A DNA stretch of 61,482 nt, taken from NCBI RefSeq assembly GCF_023150065.1, contig NZ_JAKLLN010000024.1, forward strand, positions 1 to 61,482. The letters are read 5' to 3'. The notes below the pieces were generated by a model. The model worked only from the letters and a program-made list of their open reading frames with translations, was not told where the DNA came from and did not search any database. This document shows positions 33,189 through 43,775 of this stretch, piece after piece. The stretch's first letter is position 1; every line of letters starts with the position of its first letter. The stretch comes from Zoogloea sp. GTDB taxonomy: Bacteria; Pseudomonadota; Gammaproteobacteria; Burkholderiales; Rhodocyclaceae. The position numbers were made by a program, and so were the translations under genes.

Positions 33189-33689
33189 ATGCGCACGACC
33201 ACCCACGCCTTCCGCCTTGCCCATCTGGCGCTTGCCACCCTCGCCGCCCTGCCCCTCGGGGCCGCTGCCAACAGCGCCGTGCAGCCCGGTGGCTGGGAGA
33301 TGAAGGCCGTCATCACGGCCCGGGAAAAGCCGGACACGCCCCCCAAGACCCTCACGGAATCCACCACCAGGGTCTGTCTGAGCAAGGCCTTCCTGGCCAA
33401 GGACCCCTACCTCACCCCGGGTATCGATCAGGACAAGATGGAGAAGAAGGGGGCCAAGTGCAGCATCTCCGACCCCAAGCGCTCGGACAACGCCGCCTCC
33501 TGGAAGATGAGTTGCGTGATGGCCGACGGCAATTCGGTGGATATGCAGATCAGCAACACCGTGGCGCCCCGCAAGATGAAGTCAGAGATCCGGCAGATGG
33601 TGCACAAGGGCGGTCAGGATCTCGAGATGCAGATCATCATGAACTCCACCTACATCGGTGAATGCACCAAGGACATGATGGCCTTGTAG
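33189..33689 (+). CDS. DUF3617 family exported protein
   Basis: A 166-residue protein with a signal peptide (cleavage after AAA near residue 27). The mature part begins VQPGGWEMKAVIT, then TTRVCLSKAFL, KKGAKCSISDPKR, SWKMSCVMADGNS and TYIGECTKDMMAL: four cysteines and the GxWE start typical of DUF3617. The family is periplasmic or outer-membrane-associated and uncharacterised. The ATG at 33189 is set by the signal peptide. A REP-like palindrome follows the stop codon. Confidence 0.82.
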   Translation: MRTTTHAFRLAHLALATLAALPLGAAANSAVQPGGWEMKAVITAREKPDTPPKTLTESTTRVCLSKAFLAKDPYLTPGIDQDKMEKKGAKCSISDPKRSDNAASWKMSCVMADGNSVDMQISNTVAPRKMKSEIRQMVHKGGQDLEMQIIMNSTYIGECTKDMMAL

Positions 33690-33724
33690 AAAGGAGGCTG
33701 GCCCCGGTCACAGAGCGAACTTTT

Positions 33725-33750
33725 GTTGGGTCGATTGAATTCAACCCTAA
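33725..33750. repeat. Single divergent REP-like palindrome
   Basis: GTTGGGTCGATTGAATTC continues as a near-perfect hairpin closing with AACCCTAA. It resembles one unit of the REPIN family with a changed stem and overlaps the stop codon of the cytosine deaminase-like gene. Confidence 0.5.
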
Positions 33751-35024
33751 AGAGGGCGGCGGAAGTCGACGTTTCCGGGCCGGCCGGGGAGGTTCAGGGT
33801 GGTGATGGCCGGTGGGGTGCGGGCGATGATCCGGCCCGCACGCAGCACCAGCAGGCGGGTGGCGCGCAGGCGCAGGGCCTCGATGGGGTCGCCGGCCTGG
33901 AGTACCACCAGATCGGCGCGGCAGCCGGGGGCGATGCCGTAGCCGTCCAGCCCGAGGATGCGCGCCGGCGTGTCAGTGACCGCCGCAAAGCAGGCGCGCA
34001 TGCCGTCCTGGCTGGTCATCTGGGCCACATGCAGGCCCATGGCGGCCACCTCCAGCATGTCGCCGCTGCCCAGCGAATACCACGGGTCCATCACGCAGTC
34101 GTGGCCAAAGGCCACCGGCACGCCGGCGGCCAGCAGCTCGGGCACGCGGGTCATGCCGCGGCGCTTGGGGTAGGTGTCGTGGCGGCCCTGCAGGGTGATG
34201 TTGATGAGGGGGTTGGCGATGGCGGCCACGCCGGCTTCGGCGATCAGGGGCAGCAGCTTGGACACGTAGTAGTTGTCCATGGAGTGCATGGAGGTGAGGT
34301 GGGAACCCGCCACCCGCCCCTGCAGCCCCAGGCGCTGCGCATGAAACGCCAGGGTCTCGATGTGCCGGGAGAGCGGGTCGTCGGACTCGTCGCAGTGCAT
34401 GTCCACCGGCAGGCCGCGCTCGGCCGCCAGCTCGCACAGGATGCGCACCGACTCGGCGCCGTCGGCCATGGTGCGCTCGAAGTGGGGAATGCCGCCGACC
34501 ACGTCCACGCCCATGTCGAGGGCGCGCTTCAGATTGTCCAGCGCGCCGGGCGCCCGCAGCACGCCGTCCTGGGGAAAGGCCACCAGCTGCAGGTCGATGT
34601 AGGGGCGGACCTTCTCTTTCACGTGGAGCAGGGCCTCCACCGCCAGCAGGCGCGGGTCGCACACGTCCACGTGGCTGCGGATGGCCAGCAGGCCCTTGGC
34701 CGCAGCCCAGTCGCAATAGGCCAGGGCGCGCTCCACCAGGGCATCCTGGGTGAGCTGGGGTTTCAGCTCGCCCCACAGGGCGATGCCTTCGAGCAAAGTG
34801 CCGCTCTGATTGACCCGGGGCAGCCCATAGGAAAGCGTGGCATCCATGTGGAAGTGGGCATCCACGAAGGGCGGCGTGACCAGCTGGCCGGCCACGTCGA
34901 TGACGTCGCCGGCAGCCGCCGCCAGCCCCGTCTCCACGGCCACGATGCGGCCATCGCGGATGCCGATGTCGATGCCGCTACGGCCATCGGGCAGGGTGCA
35001 CTGGCGCAGGATCAGGTCGAGCAC
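33747..35024 (-). CDS. codA: Cytosine deaminase-like amidohydrolase
   Basis: A 425-residue amidohydrolase closely following the CodA pattern: metal-binding DAHFHMDATLSYG near residue 60, HCDESDDPLSRHIETLA, SHLTSMHSMDNYY, NPLINITLQGRHDTYPKRRG and GHDCVMDPWYSLGSGDML with the metal-ligand Asp. The start is the GTG at 35024 with GAGGAA upstream. CodA converts cytosine to uracil and ammonia, which would feed the upp and URC genes of the same operon. A triazine or isopropylammelide hydrolase of the same family is an alternative, but the context favours cytosine. It is the last gene of the operon, 31 bp after rutR. Confidence 0.82.
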   Translation of the reverse strand: MLDLILRQCTLPDGRSGIDIGIRDGRIVAVETGLAAAAGDVIDVAGQLVTPPFVDAHFHMDATLSYGLPRVNQSGTLLEGIALWGELKPQLTQDALVERALAYCDWAAAKGLLAIRSHVDVCDPRLLAVEALLHVKEKVRPYIDLQLVAFPQDGVLRAPGALDNLKRALDMGVDVVGGIPHFERTMADGAESVRILCELAAERGLPVDMHCDESDDPLSRHIETLAFHAQRLGLQGRVAGSHLTSMHSMDNYYVSKLLPLIAEAGVAAIANPLINITLQGRHDTYPKRRGMTRVPELLAAGVPVAFGHDCVMDPWYSLGSGDMLEVAAMGLHVAQMTSQDGMRACFAAVTDTPARILGLDGYGIAPGCRADLVVLQAGDPIEALRLRATRLLVLRAGRIIARTPPAITTLNLPGRPGNVDFRRPL

Positions 35025-35055
35025 GGCGTCATTCCTCGCAGGGTGGGTGGATGAG

Positions 35056-35700
35056 TCAAAGCCCGCAGCCGCGCAACACCAGGGCCTGCACGTGGGCGGT
35101 GGCCCGCTGGTAGTCCTCGGGGGCCAGCTCGGGCCGGCCGAGCACGGCGCACACCTGGGTCTCAAAGTCGGCGTAGGTCTGGGTGAGCGCCCACAGGCTG
35201 ATGAAGAGATGCACCGGGTCCACCGGGGCCATGCGCCCGGCGGCAATCCAGCCCTCGATCACCTGCGCCTTGTCGGCCACCAGGGTGCGCAGCTCGCCGC
35301 GCAGATAGTCGCCGATCTCCGGAGCGCCGTGGAGGAGTTCGTTGGCGAAGACCCGGGAGGCGTCGGGGCGCTCGGCGGTGAGACGCATCTTGGCGGCAAT
35401 GTAGTGTTCCAGGGCCTCGCGGGGGTCGGCGTCGGGGGTGATGCAGTCGGTCTCGGCCAACCACAGACGCAGGATGTGGCCGAGCACGGCCCGGTACACC
35501 TCGGCCTTGGTGCCGAAGTAGTAATGCAGGTTGGACTTGGGCAGGCCGGCGCGCAGGGCGATCTCGGCCATGGTGGCGCCCTGGAAGCCGGCCCGGGCAA
35601 ACACCTGCTCGGCGGCCTGCAGGATGGCGCCCTCCTGGTGCTGGCGGATGCGCCCGCCGCCCCGGCCGTCCTCCCGTTGCCGGGGCGCCACTGCCGTCAT
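35056..35700 (-). CDS. rutR: RutR-like TetR-family regulator of pyrimidine catabolism
   Basis: A 214-residue TetR-type protein. The N-terminal helix-turn-helix spans about 22-68 ([22 protein letters not shown]), and the ligand domain contains [20 protein letters not shown] and a C-terminal LHFISLW-like helix pattern ([17 protein letters not shown]) typical of RutR. RutR is the uracil/thymine-responsive regulator of pyrimidine use in enterobacteria. The gene overlaps upp by 4 bp (ATGA). A palindrome matching the RutR consensus lies in front of the operon's first gene, so autoregulated control of the URC genes is likely. Confidence 0.87.
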   Translation of the reverse strand: MTAVAPRQREDGRGGGRIRQHQEGAILQAAEQVFARAGFQGATMAEIALRAGLPKSNLHYYFGTKAEVYRAVLGHILRLWLAETDCITPDADPREALEHYIAAKMRLTAERPDASRVFANELLHGAPEIGDYLRGELRTLVADKAQVIEGWIAAGRMAPVDPVHLFISLWALTQTYADFETQVCAVLGRPELAPEDYQRATAHVQALVLRGCGL

Positions 35701-36329
35701 TTGGTGCCGAAGATGCGGTCTCCCGCATCACCCAGGCCGGGCACGATGTAGCCGTGGTCGTTGAGGTGGCTGTCCACCGCGCCGGTGGTGATGGACACGT
35801 CCGGATGGGCGGCTTGCAGCGCGGCGATGCCCTCGGGCGCGGCCAGCAGGCACACGAACTTGAGGCTGGAGACGCCCGCCTCCTTGAGCCGGGACAGCGC
35901 CGCGCTGGCCGAGTTGCCGGTGGCGAGCATGGGGTCCACCACGATCACCAGGCGGTCTTCCACGTCCTCGGGCAGCTTGAAGTAGTACTCGATGGCCTCC
36001 AGGGTCTCCGGGTCGCGGTAGAGGCCGATGTGGCCCACCCGGGCGCCGGGCAGCAGGTCGATCATGCCGTCGAGCATGCCGTTGCCGGCCCGCAGGATGG
36101 ACACCAGGCACAGCTTCTTGCCGCTGATCACCGGCACCTCGCAGTCGGCCACCGGGGTCGTCACCTTGATCATCTCGGTGGGCAGGTCGCGGGTCACCTC
36201 GTAGGCCAGCATGGCGGCGATCTCCCGCACCAGGCGGCGGAAGTTGTCGGTGGTGGTGTCGGCACTGCGGGCCATGGACAGCTTGTGCTGCAGCAGGGGG
36301 TGGTCGATGACGGTGACGGGAGCGGTCAT
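35697..36329 (-). CDS. upp: Uracil phosphoribosyltransferase
   Basis: A 210-residue enzyme with all UPRT hallmarks: [21 protein letters not shown] near the N-terminus, [14 protein letters not shown], the PRPP-binding loop [19 protein letters not shown] near residue 130, and the C-terminal uracil-binding [14 protein letters not shown]. It converts uracil and PRPP to UMP. In the URC pathway this step (Urc6 in yeast) is required for uracil breakdown, because the pathway works on uridine nucleotide-level intermediates. The ATG at 36329 has GGAGG-like sequence upstream. It sits 30 bp after urc4. Confidence 0.94.
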   Translation of the reverse strand: MTAPVTVIDHPLLQHKLSMARSADTTTDNFRRLVREIAAMLAYEVTRDLPTEMIKVTTPVADCEVPVISGKKLCLVSILRAGNGMLDGMIDLLPGARVGHIGLYRDPETLEAIEYYFKLPEDVEDRLVIVVDPMLATGNSASAALSRLKEAGVSSLKFVCLLAAPEGIAALQAAHPDVSITTGAVDSHLNDHGYIVPGLGDAGDRIFGTK

Positions 36330-36359
36330 GGTGTCCTCCGGCGCGTGGGGTTTCTGTTT

Positions 36360-37615
36360 CTAAAAGACGGTACCGTCGCTGACGATGTTGAGCGGTGGGC
36401 CGCCCCCCGGGCGACGCTGGGCGGCAATGCGCCGGCCGGCGGCCCAGGTGCCGCCCTCCAGCACCCGGGCCAGGGGGAAGGCCTCGGCGCTGAGTCCCAG
36501 CTCGCCGCGCACGGCATCGGCGAGGCGGTCGAGGCCGATCACGGTGAGGGCCCGCCATTCGACGATGGAGGGGGCATCCACCGTCCACGGGTGCCTCCAG
36601 AAGCGCTCGTCCCGGGGCTGGATCAGGCCGAAGTCCAGCAGCAGGCCGCCGTTGCGGTACTCCGGCAGGCCAGTGAGTTCGTCCAGGCCGGTGATGCTGA
36701 GACCGGCGGCCTCCAGAGGTTCGAGCAGCGAATAGGTGAGCCACTGGGTGAGCTTGTGGAAGGGCAGCAGGCCGTCCTCCGGGCCCGGGTGGCCCCAGCA
36801 GTCACCTAGGGACACGCCCTTCAGGTTCAGCCGGCCGGGCCACACCGGGCCCAGGGCGCGGAGCAGGGTCTCGAGGATGAAGGACGCCGCCACGCGCCCG
36901 CCGATGGCATGGGCACGCAGGTAATCCACCAGCCGGCCGGCCCGCGCCGGTGTGCCGAACACCGCCGGCGTGGCCGCCATCACCTCACCGAGGCGTCGCA
37001 GCAGGGCCAGGCGCCCGTCCAGCCCGACCAGGGGGTTGGCCGGCCCCACCTGAAAGGCCGCGGCCAGGGTCTCCGGCGCCAGATCGATCAGGGCCGCGGC
37101 ATCGCAGCGCAGGGGCCGGGCCGCATCGGCCGACAGGGCACCACCGGAAAACAGCGCCAGGCTGGCCACACCGAGGCCTTCCGAGCGGCTCAGGCGCTGG
37201 CCATGGGGGATGTCCTCGTAATGCCAGTCGGGGCCGGCGCCGGCATCGAGCAGCACGCTGGGGATCACCAGATCCACCGCCACCCGGGCCGCCTCGACGG
37301 GGTCGCCAACCAGGCTGGCCCGGGCCAGCAGCGCGCCCCAGCGGTCCACGCCCCCCGCCTCGAAGTGGCGCCAGCGGGCGTGGTAGGGCACCTTGAGATC
37401 CGGGTAGTTGAGGCGGATGGTGTGGGCCACGTACTCGGCGCACAGGGGCAGGTTTTCCGGATGCCAGGTGAGGAAGGGCGAGCGGCCGGCCTCCACCTGG
37501 GCCATCACGATGCTGCAGCGGCTGCGCACCGCCCGCGCCGTGAGCAGGCTGGCGGCCGGGTGCCCGGCGGGCACCGGGGTGTGCCAGCCCGGGGCGGGGC
37601 GGTCGGTCAGAACAT

Positions 37616-37619
<4 letters not shown>
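36360..37619 (-). CDS. urc4: URC4/Urg3 family protein (DUF1688) of the URC pyrimidine degradation pathway
   Basis: A 419-residue DUF1688 protein: LTARAVRSRCSIVMAQVEAG, LPLCAEYVAHTIRLNYPDL, ARWRHFEAGGVDRWGAL, SEGLGVASLALFSGGALS and a long C-terminal region with LTQWLTYSLLEPLEAAGL and TGLPEYRNGGLLLDFGLI. Its yeast homologue Urc4 is genetically required for uracil catabolism, but its reaction is not firmly defined. The ATG overlaps the urc1 stop codon by 4 bp, so they are co-translated. Its presence distinguishes this operon from the Rut and reductive pathways. Confidence 0.88.
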
Positions 37620-38860
<1,241 letters not shown>

Positions 38861-38879
38861 GGCTCGCTCCTGAAAAACC

Positions 38880-38893
38880 TGACCATATGGTCA
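38880..38893. promoter_or_regulatory. RutR operator upstream of urc1
   Basis: TGACCATATGGTCA is a perfect 14-bp palindrome. With one flanking base it matches the enteric RutR consensus TTGACCANNTGGTCAA at all but one position. It lies 20-33 bp upstream of the urc1 ATG, where bound repressor would block transcription of the operon that also encodes RutR. Confidence 0.85.
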
Positions 38894-39079
38894 ATTTTTT
38901 ACAAGCGAGTTCCATGCCACGGAGAATTCCCCGCAAAACCACGGAAATCACCGCCGCCCCATGCACTGCCGTGACACAACATGCGCCGGAATGGTGCGGA
39001 ACAATGGAGTCGGGAGGGCAACCTGCCCCGTGGGGTGCTGTCCAACACCCACGCCACACTGCGGAAAGGATGGCTTGCC

Positions 39080-39637
39080 ATGAATGTTCCGGTGTTTCTT
39101 GCCACGGGCCTGCTGGCCGGGTGTGCCAGCCTGCTGCCGACCTCCCGTCAGGATGTGAACAACCCCTGGAACGACTTCGACGCGGCGAAGAAGAGTTTCG
39201 ACGAGATCATCCCCTACACCACCGACATGGACACGGTGCGCAAGCTGGGTTTCGATCCTTTCAAGACCCCGAACATGCAGATCCTCAACCACTCCCAGGT
39301 GGTGCGCGCCGTGCTGCCCTCGCCCCTGCAGGAGCGGGCCACGATTCCGCCGGGCATCCTGGACTGCATGAAGGCCCAGGAGGGTTGCGTTGGCTATTTC
39401 ATGGAGCCGAGCCGCATCGAGCGCAACCGGGTGGGCAACTTCACCCTCGACTTTCTCAACTTCAAGCGCGACACCCTGACCACCGGCTGGAAGTTCGGCG
39501 CGCTGATCGTGGTGATCAACAACCAGGTGGTGTTCAAGCAGTGGAGCGGCCGCCCGCGCATCGAAGAAACCGAACTGCGCCGCAACCCCCTCGGCCCGCT
39601 GCAAGGCATCGGCGAATCCCTCAAGCCCGTGCCCTGA
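39080..39637 (+). CDS. Lipoprotein of unknown function
   Basis: A 185-residue protein with a short signal sequence and lipobox LLAGC (Cys15), so it is lipid-anchored. The mature part contains DAAKKSFDEIIPYTTDMDTVRK, which resembles small envelope-sensor lipoproteins with SmpA-like DTVRKLGFDP. GYFMEPSRIERNRVGNF and WKFGALIVVINNQVVFKQW follow. No named domain beyond this vague SmpA/BamE-like resemblance is recognised. The ATG at 39080 is chosen because the lipobox follows 12 residues later. It stands alone, upstream of the chemoreceptor and divergent from the URC operon. Confidence 0.72.
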   Translation: MNVPVFLATGLLAGCASLLPTSRQDVNNPWNDFDAAKKSFDEIIPYTTDMDTVRKLGFDPFKTPNMQILNHSQVVRAVLPSPLQERATIPPGILDCMKAQEGCVGYFMEPSRIERNRVGNFTLDFLNFKRDTLTTGWKFGALIVVINNQVVFKQWSGRPRIEETELRRNPLGPLQGIGESLKPVP

Positions 39638-39712
39638 CCCCTGGCAGCCGGGCACGCCGATCAGGTAATCTGGCAGCTCCTTGTGCGACGCAGCGGGCAA
39701 GCCGGTGATCGG

Positions 39713-39742
39713 GAGTCCGCGGTCGAATGAATTTGACCCTAC
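39713..39742. repeat. Half REPIN element, ATTCAT subtype
   Basis: On the minus strand it reads GTAGGGTCAAATTCATTC then GACC and the spacer start GCGGACT. One hairpin unit and part of the spacer remain. The stem has GGTC/GACC where the main subtype has GGGC/GCCC, again compensated on both arms. Confidence 0.7.
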
Positions 39743-39803
39743 AAGGGCAGACTCCGGAAGAATCTGTGGGCACACGCTTTTAGCGCTAAAGATTGAACTT
39801 TAT

Positions 39804-39817
39804 TTGACGTATATCAA
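39804..39817. promoter_or_regulatory. FNR/ANR-like box upstream of the chemoreceptor
   Basis: TTGACGTATATCAA matches the FNR consensus TTGATNNNNATCAA with one mismatch. Its centre is about 36 bp upstream of the ATG at 39847. Oxygen-dependent control of the chemoreceptor is inferred. Related half-sites flank it. Confidence 0.5.
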
Positions 39818-39846
39818 TGCAGTTCAACTTTATTTCCAGGTGCTAA

Positions 39847-41841
39847 ATGAGCTGGCAAACCATGGGTCTCCGGACCAAGCTGATCACCGCGACGGTCGTC
39901 ACCGTCGCCCTGGGCTTTTCAGCCACCCTCGGCATCGTCACCTACAAGAGCTACACCGCCACCTACACCCAGGGCGAGGCCCTGGCCCAGGCGGAGGCGC
40001 TGGATGCGGCGGGCAGGGTACGCCTGCGCCTGGACAACGCCATGTCGGTGGCCCACAGCCTGGCCCTTGATCTGGAAGGCCTTCATGGCACCGGCGCCCA
40101 GAGCCGGACAGCCATCAACGCCATGCTGCGCCACAGCCTGGAGGGCCGCCCGGAGATACTGGGCATCTACACCGGCTGGGAGCCCAACGCCTTCGATGGC
40201 GACGACGCCCGCCATGCCGGCAAGGAAGGCCACGACAGCACCGGCCGCTTCGTCCCCTACTGGCATCGGGGCAACGGCCAGCCGGCCCTCGAACCGCTGG
40301 TGGATTACACCAAGGAAGGCGCCGGCGACTATTACCTCGTGGCCCAGCGCAGCCGCAAACCCCAGCTCATCGACCCCTATTTCTACGTCATCAGCGGCAA
40401 ACAGGTGCTGATCACCTCCCTGGTCCAGCCCATCCTCAAGGACGGGCGCTTCCAGGGCATCGCCGGGGTGGACATCGCCCTCGACGCACTGCAGAAGGAG
40501 CTCGCCGCCATCCGGCCGCTGCAGGCCGGGCACGTGGCCCTCTATTCCGCCTCCGGGCTGGTCGTGTCCCACCCCGACACCGCCAGCCTGGGCAAGCCCG
40601 CCAGCCTGCCCGCCGATGCCCTCGCCGCCCTCAAGGCCGGCACCCGCCTGCGCTGGACCGACGGCGGCACCGTCAACTTCCTGGAGCCAACCCACATTCA
40701 GGGCCCCGACACCCCCTGGGCCACCGTGGTGTCGGTGCCCACCGAGGCGATCATCGGCTCGGCCGAATCCCTGCGCACCACGGCCATCCTGCTCGGCCTG
40801 GTCAGCGCCGGCCTGATCACCGCGGTGCTGTTCGCGCTGCTCACCGCCCTCACCCGCCCGCTCACCCAGCTTTCCCGGGCCATGAACGAACTGAGCAGCG
40901 GCGACGCCGACCTGACCCGCCGGGTGCCCATCGACCGGGCCGACGAGCTGGGCCGCACCGCCGCCGCGCTCAATGCCTTCCTCGATCGCCTGCACGGCAT
41001 GTTCCGTGACGTACGCGACGAGAGCCAGGCCCTGGCCAAGGGGCTGCGCGACGTCAATCGCTCCACCGAGCAGGTGGCCATGAGCTCCCGCACCGTGGCC
41101 GACACCACCAGCGAGAACGCCGCCACCATCGAAGAGATCACCGTATCCAGCGGCCACATCGCCGACCACGCCCGGGAGGCCGACGAGGCCATGCTGGCCA
41201 CCCGCGAACAATCCCGGCGCAGCGCCCAGGCGGTGAGCGCCATGGAAGCCCAGATGCGCAACATCGGCACCACCATCGAGAGCCTGGCCGGCTCCCTGGG
41301 TGAGCTGTCGGTCCGCTCGCAGCAGGTGGCCGGAGTGGTGCAGGTGATCCGCGAGGTGGCCGACCAGACCAACCTGCTGGCCCTCAACGCCGCCATCGAG
41401 GCCGCCCGCGCCGGCGAACAGGGCCGCGGCTTTGCCGTGGTGGCCGACGAGGTACGCAAGCTGGCCGAACGCACCGGCAGCGCCACCCTGGAGATCCGCA
41501 GCACCATCGACTCCATGCACCAGGACACCGAACAGGCCGTGGCCGGCATGACCGGCACCCGCCACGAAGTCGAATCCGGCATCGCCAACGTGGCCGCCGT
41601 GGCCCGGGAGATCGCCGCCATCGAAGCCAGCATGGAAGCCGCCGCCCTGCGCGTGCGCGAGATCGCCGAAGCCACCCGCGAACAGTCGGCCGCCACCACC
41701 GCCCTGGCCCGCTCGGTGGAGGTCACGTCCAACATGGTCACCAGCACCGACGACGCCATCCAGACCGCCTCCGGCACCATCGTCCAGCTCGACCAGGCCT
41801 CCGGCCGGCTGGGCGAACTGGTGGGGCGCTTCAAGCTCTGA
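39847..41841 (+). CDS. Methyl-accepting chemotaxis protein with dCACHE-type periplasmic domain
   Basis: A 664-residue receptor. TM1 spans about residues 12-35 and TM2 about 308-332; the 270-residue periplasmic region contains [35 protein letters not shown] and [13 protein letters not shown], the pattern of dCACHE domains. HAMP (about 335-385) and an MCP signalling domain with [35 protein letters not shown] follow. The C-terminus lacks a CheR-binding pentapeptide. Ligand unknown; many dCACHE domains bind amino acids or amines. An FNR-like box upstream suggests expression at low oxygen. Confidence 0.92.
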   Translation: MSWQTMGLRTKLITATVVTVALGFSATLGIVTYKSYTATYTQGEALAQAEALDAAGRVRLRLDNAMSVAHSLALDLEGLHGTGAQSRTAINAMLRHSLEGRPEILGIYTGWEPNAFDGDDARHAGKEGHDSTGRFVPYWHRGNGQPALEPLVDYTKEGAGDYYLVAQRSRKPQLIDPYFYVISGKQVLITSLVQPILKDGRFQGIAGVDIALDALQKELAAIRPLQAGHVALYSASGLVVSHPDTASLGKPASLPADALAALKAGTRLRWTDGGTVNFLEPTHIQGPDTPWATVVSVPTEAIIGSAESLRTTAILLGLVSAGLITAVLFALLTALTRPLTQLSRAMNELSSGDADLTRRVPIDRADELGRTAAALNAFLDRLHGMFRDVRDESQALAKGLRDVNRSTEQVAMSSRTVADTTSENAATIEEITVSSGHIADHAREADEAMLATREQSRRSAQAVSAMEAQMRNIGTTIESLAGSLGELSVRSQQVAGVVQVIREVADQTNLLALNAAIEAARAGEQGRGFAVVADEVRKLAERTGSATLEIRSTIDSMHQDTEQAVAGMTGTRHEVESGIANVAAVAREIAAIEASMEAAALRVREIAEATREQSAATTALARSVEVTSNMVTSTDDAIQTASGTIVQLDQASGRLGELVGRFKL

Positions 41842-41874
41842 GTGCCCCCCAGGGGGCTGGAGGGGCGTAGAGCC

Positions 41875-41960
41875 GTAGGGGCGACTTCAGTCGCCCTCGG
41901 ACTTCGATCAAGGGCATGCCGGTGATCGACGTGGGGATGGGCGACTGAAGTCGCCCCTAC
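41875..41960. repeat. REPIN-like palindromic doublet, full-length copy
   Basis: An 86-bp copy with GTAG plus the GGGCGACTTCAGTCGCCC hairpin, a spacer with CGGACTTCGATCAAGGG, and the inverted unit ending CCCCTAC. An extra tail AGTCGCCCCTAC follows at 41962-41974, a partial third unit, as also seen after the copies at 219 and 25161. Confidence 0.92.
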
Positions 41961-42066
41961 GAGTCGCCCCTACAGGTCGCGCCTGCCCCCGGGCGAGGGG
42001 TGTTCTTTCACCTCGCGCCCGGGCCCGGCACAATGGCTTCCCACGCCAACCCCGGAGCCGCCCGCC

Positions 42067-43107
42067 ATGTCCATCACCGACCTCTTCGGCATCGACCTGC
42101 CCATCATCCAGGCCCCCATGGCGGGGGTGCAGGGCAGCGCCCTGGCCATCGCCGTCAGCCAGGCCGGCGGGCTGGGCTCCCTGCCCGGCGCCATGCTCAC
42201 CGCCGACACCCTGGCCCGGGAGATCGGCGCCATCCGCGCCGCCACCGACCGCCCCTTCAACGTCAATTTCTTCTGTCACACCCCGCCCCAGCCCGACGCC
42301 GAACGCGAGGCCGCCTGGCGCGCCGCCCTCGTCCCCTACTACCGGGAGTTCGGCATCGACCCCCAGAGCATCCCCAGCGGCCCCGGCCGCAGCCCCTTCA
42401 GCGCCGAGCTGGCCGACACCATCGCCCCCTTCCGCCCGCCGGTGGTCAGCTTTCACTTCGGCCTGCCCACCCCCGAGCTGCTGGCCCGCGCCAAAGGCTG
42501 GGGCGCCCGCGTGCTGTCGTCCGCCACCACCGTGGAAGAAGCCCGCTGGCTCGAAGCCCACGGCGTCGACGCCATCATCGCCCAGGGGCTCGAAGCCGGC
42601 GGCCACCGGGGCATCTTCCTCACTGACGACCTCAGCACCCAGACCGGCACCTTCGCCCTGCTCCCACGCATCGTCAGCGCCGTGCGCGTCCCGGTGATTG
42701 CCGCCGGCGGCATTGCCGACGCCACCGGCGTGGCCGCCGCCCTGGCCATGGGCGCAGCCGGCGTGCAGGTGGGCACCGCCTACATGCTGTGCCCCGAAGC
42801 CACCACCAGCGCCGTACACCGGGCCGCCCTGCAAAGCCCCGACGCCGGCCACACCGCCCTCACCCGCCTGTTCACCGGCCGACCGGCCCGGGGCATCGTC
42901 AACCGCCTCATGCGCGAACTCGGCCCCCTCAACCCCCTCGCCCCCGCCTTCCCCCTCGCCACCTCCGCCATCGCCCCCCTGCGCGCCGCCGCCGAAAGCC
43001 AGGGCAGCCCCGACTTCTCCCCCCTGTGGTGCGGGCAGAACCCCCTGGGCTGTCGGGAAGTCAGCGCCAGCGAGCTCACCCGGGCACTGGCCGGCAAGGC
43101 CAGGTAA
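42067..43107 (+). CDS. Nitronate monooxygenase (2-nitropropane dioxygenase family)
   Basis: A 346-residue TIM-barrel flavoprotein: FGIDLPIIQAPMAGVQGSAL at the start, NVNFFCHT, then IIAQGLEAGGHRGIF with the catalytic-type His, VPVIAAGGIADATG and GAAGVQVGTAYMLCPEA for FMN phosphate binding. The length matches class I nitronate monooxygenases, which detoxify alkyl nitronates such as propionate 3-nitronate using FMN and O2. It is a single gene between repeats. Enoyl-ACP reductase FabK belongs to the same superfamily but is a less good match. Confidence 0.9.
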   Translation: MSITDLFGIDLPIIQAPMAGVQGSALAIAVSQAGGLGSLPGAMLTADTLAREIGAIRAATDRPFNVNFFCHTPPQPDAEREAAWRAALVPYYREFGIDPQSIPSGPGRSPFSAELADTIAPFRPPVVSFHFGLPTPELLARAKGWGARVLSSATTVEEARWLEAHGVDAIIAQGLEAGGHRGIFLTDDLSTQTGTFALLPRIVSAVRVPVIAAGGIADATGVAAALAMGAAGVQVGTAYMLCPEATTSAVHRAALQSPDAGHTALTRLFTGRPARGIVNRLMRELGPLNPLAPAFPLATSAIAPLRAAAESQGSPDFSPLWCGQNPLGCREVSASELTRALAGKAR

Positions 43108-43122
43108 GCCACGGCTCACGCC

Positions 43123-43150
43123 CGTGGGGTCGAATTCATGCGATCCCACG
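43123..43150. repeat. Single REP-like hairpin, AATTCAT subtype
   Basis: CGTGGGGTCGAATTCATG followed by CGATCCCACG. A 7-bp outer stem and the TCGAATTC core place it with the GTGG variants of the REPIN family. It follows the nitronate monooxygenase gene. Confidence 0.6.
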
Positions 43151-43241
43151 GAAACAAGCATGCAGCGCCGATTTGCCTATGCTTGGGAATGAAGGCCCGA
43201 CAACACCGGCCCCATCCCCCAACGCCCCAGGAGCCCCCACC

Positions 43242-43628
43242 ATGAACAACCCCGTCGGCTGGTTCGAGATCTACGTGGACGACATGCCCCGCGCCAGGGC
43301 CTTCTACGAGACCGTATTCGGCGCCCCCCTGACCCACCTCGAAACCCCCGAAGACCCCGCCAGCCCCACCCTCGAAATGTGGGCCTTCCCCATGCAGGAC
43401 AACACCTACGGCGCCGCCGGCGCCCTGGTGCGCATGCCCGGCTTCCGCAGTGGCGGCAACAGCGTGCTGGTGTACTTCCACTGTGCCGACTGCGCCGTGG
43501 AAGCCGCCCGGGTCGTCCCCGCCGGCGGCGAGATCCAGCGCGACAAGTTCGCCATCGGCCAATACGGCTTCATCGCCCTGGCCGTGGACACCGAAGGCAA
43601 CATGATCGGGCTCCATTCGATGGCCTAA
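43242..43628 (+). CDS. VOC-family (glyoxalase-like) protein
   Basis: A 128-residue single vicinal-oxygen-chelate domain: VGWFEIYVDDMPRARAFYET at the start, GALVRMPGFRSGGNSVLVYF in the middle, and a C-terminal GFIALAVDTEGNMIGLHS. The pattern is of PhnB/YciE-like small VOC proteins. AGGAG lies before the ATG at 43242. Metal ligands are not complete by eye, so a non-enzymatic or uncharacterised role is possible. It has no operon partners. Confidence 0.85.
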   Translation: MNNPVGWFEIYVDDMPRARAFYETVFGAPLTHLETPEDPASPTLEMWAFPMQDNTYGAAGALVRMPGFRSGGNSVLVYFHCADCAVEAARVVPAGGEIQRDKFAIGQYGFIALAVDTEGNMIGLHSMA

Positions 43629-43775
43629 GCCCCCCGGCCGCAGCCCCCTCTGCTGCGGCCCCGCACGGCAATACCGCACTCGCCCGGAGTGCACCTCATC
43701 ACTGTTCCCGCCCCCGGCTCCGGTGGCACCATCCCCTACATTCCCGCCCCAGAAAAAGAACTGCGTCATCACCGG

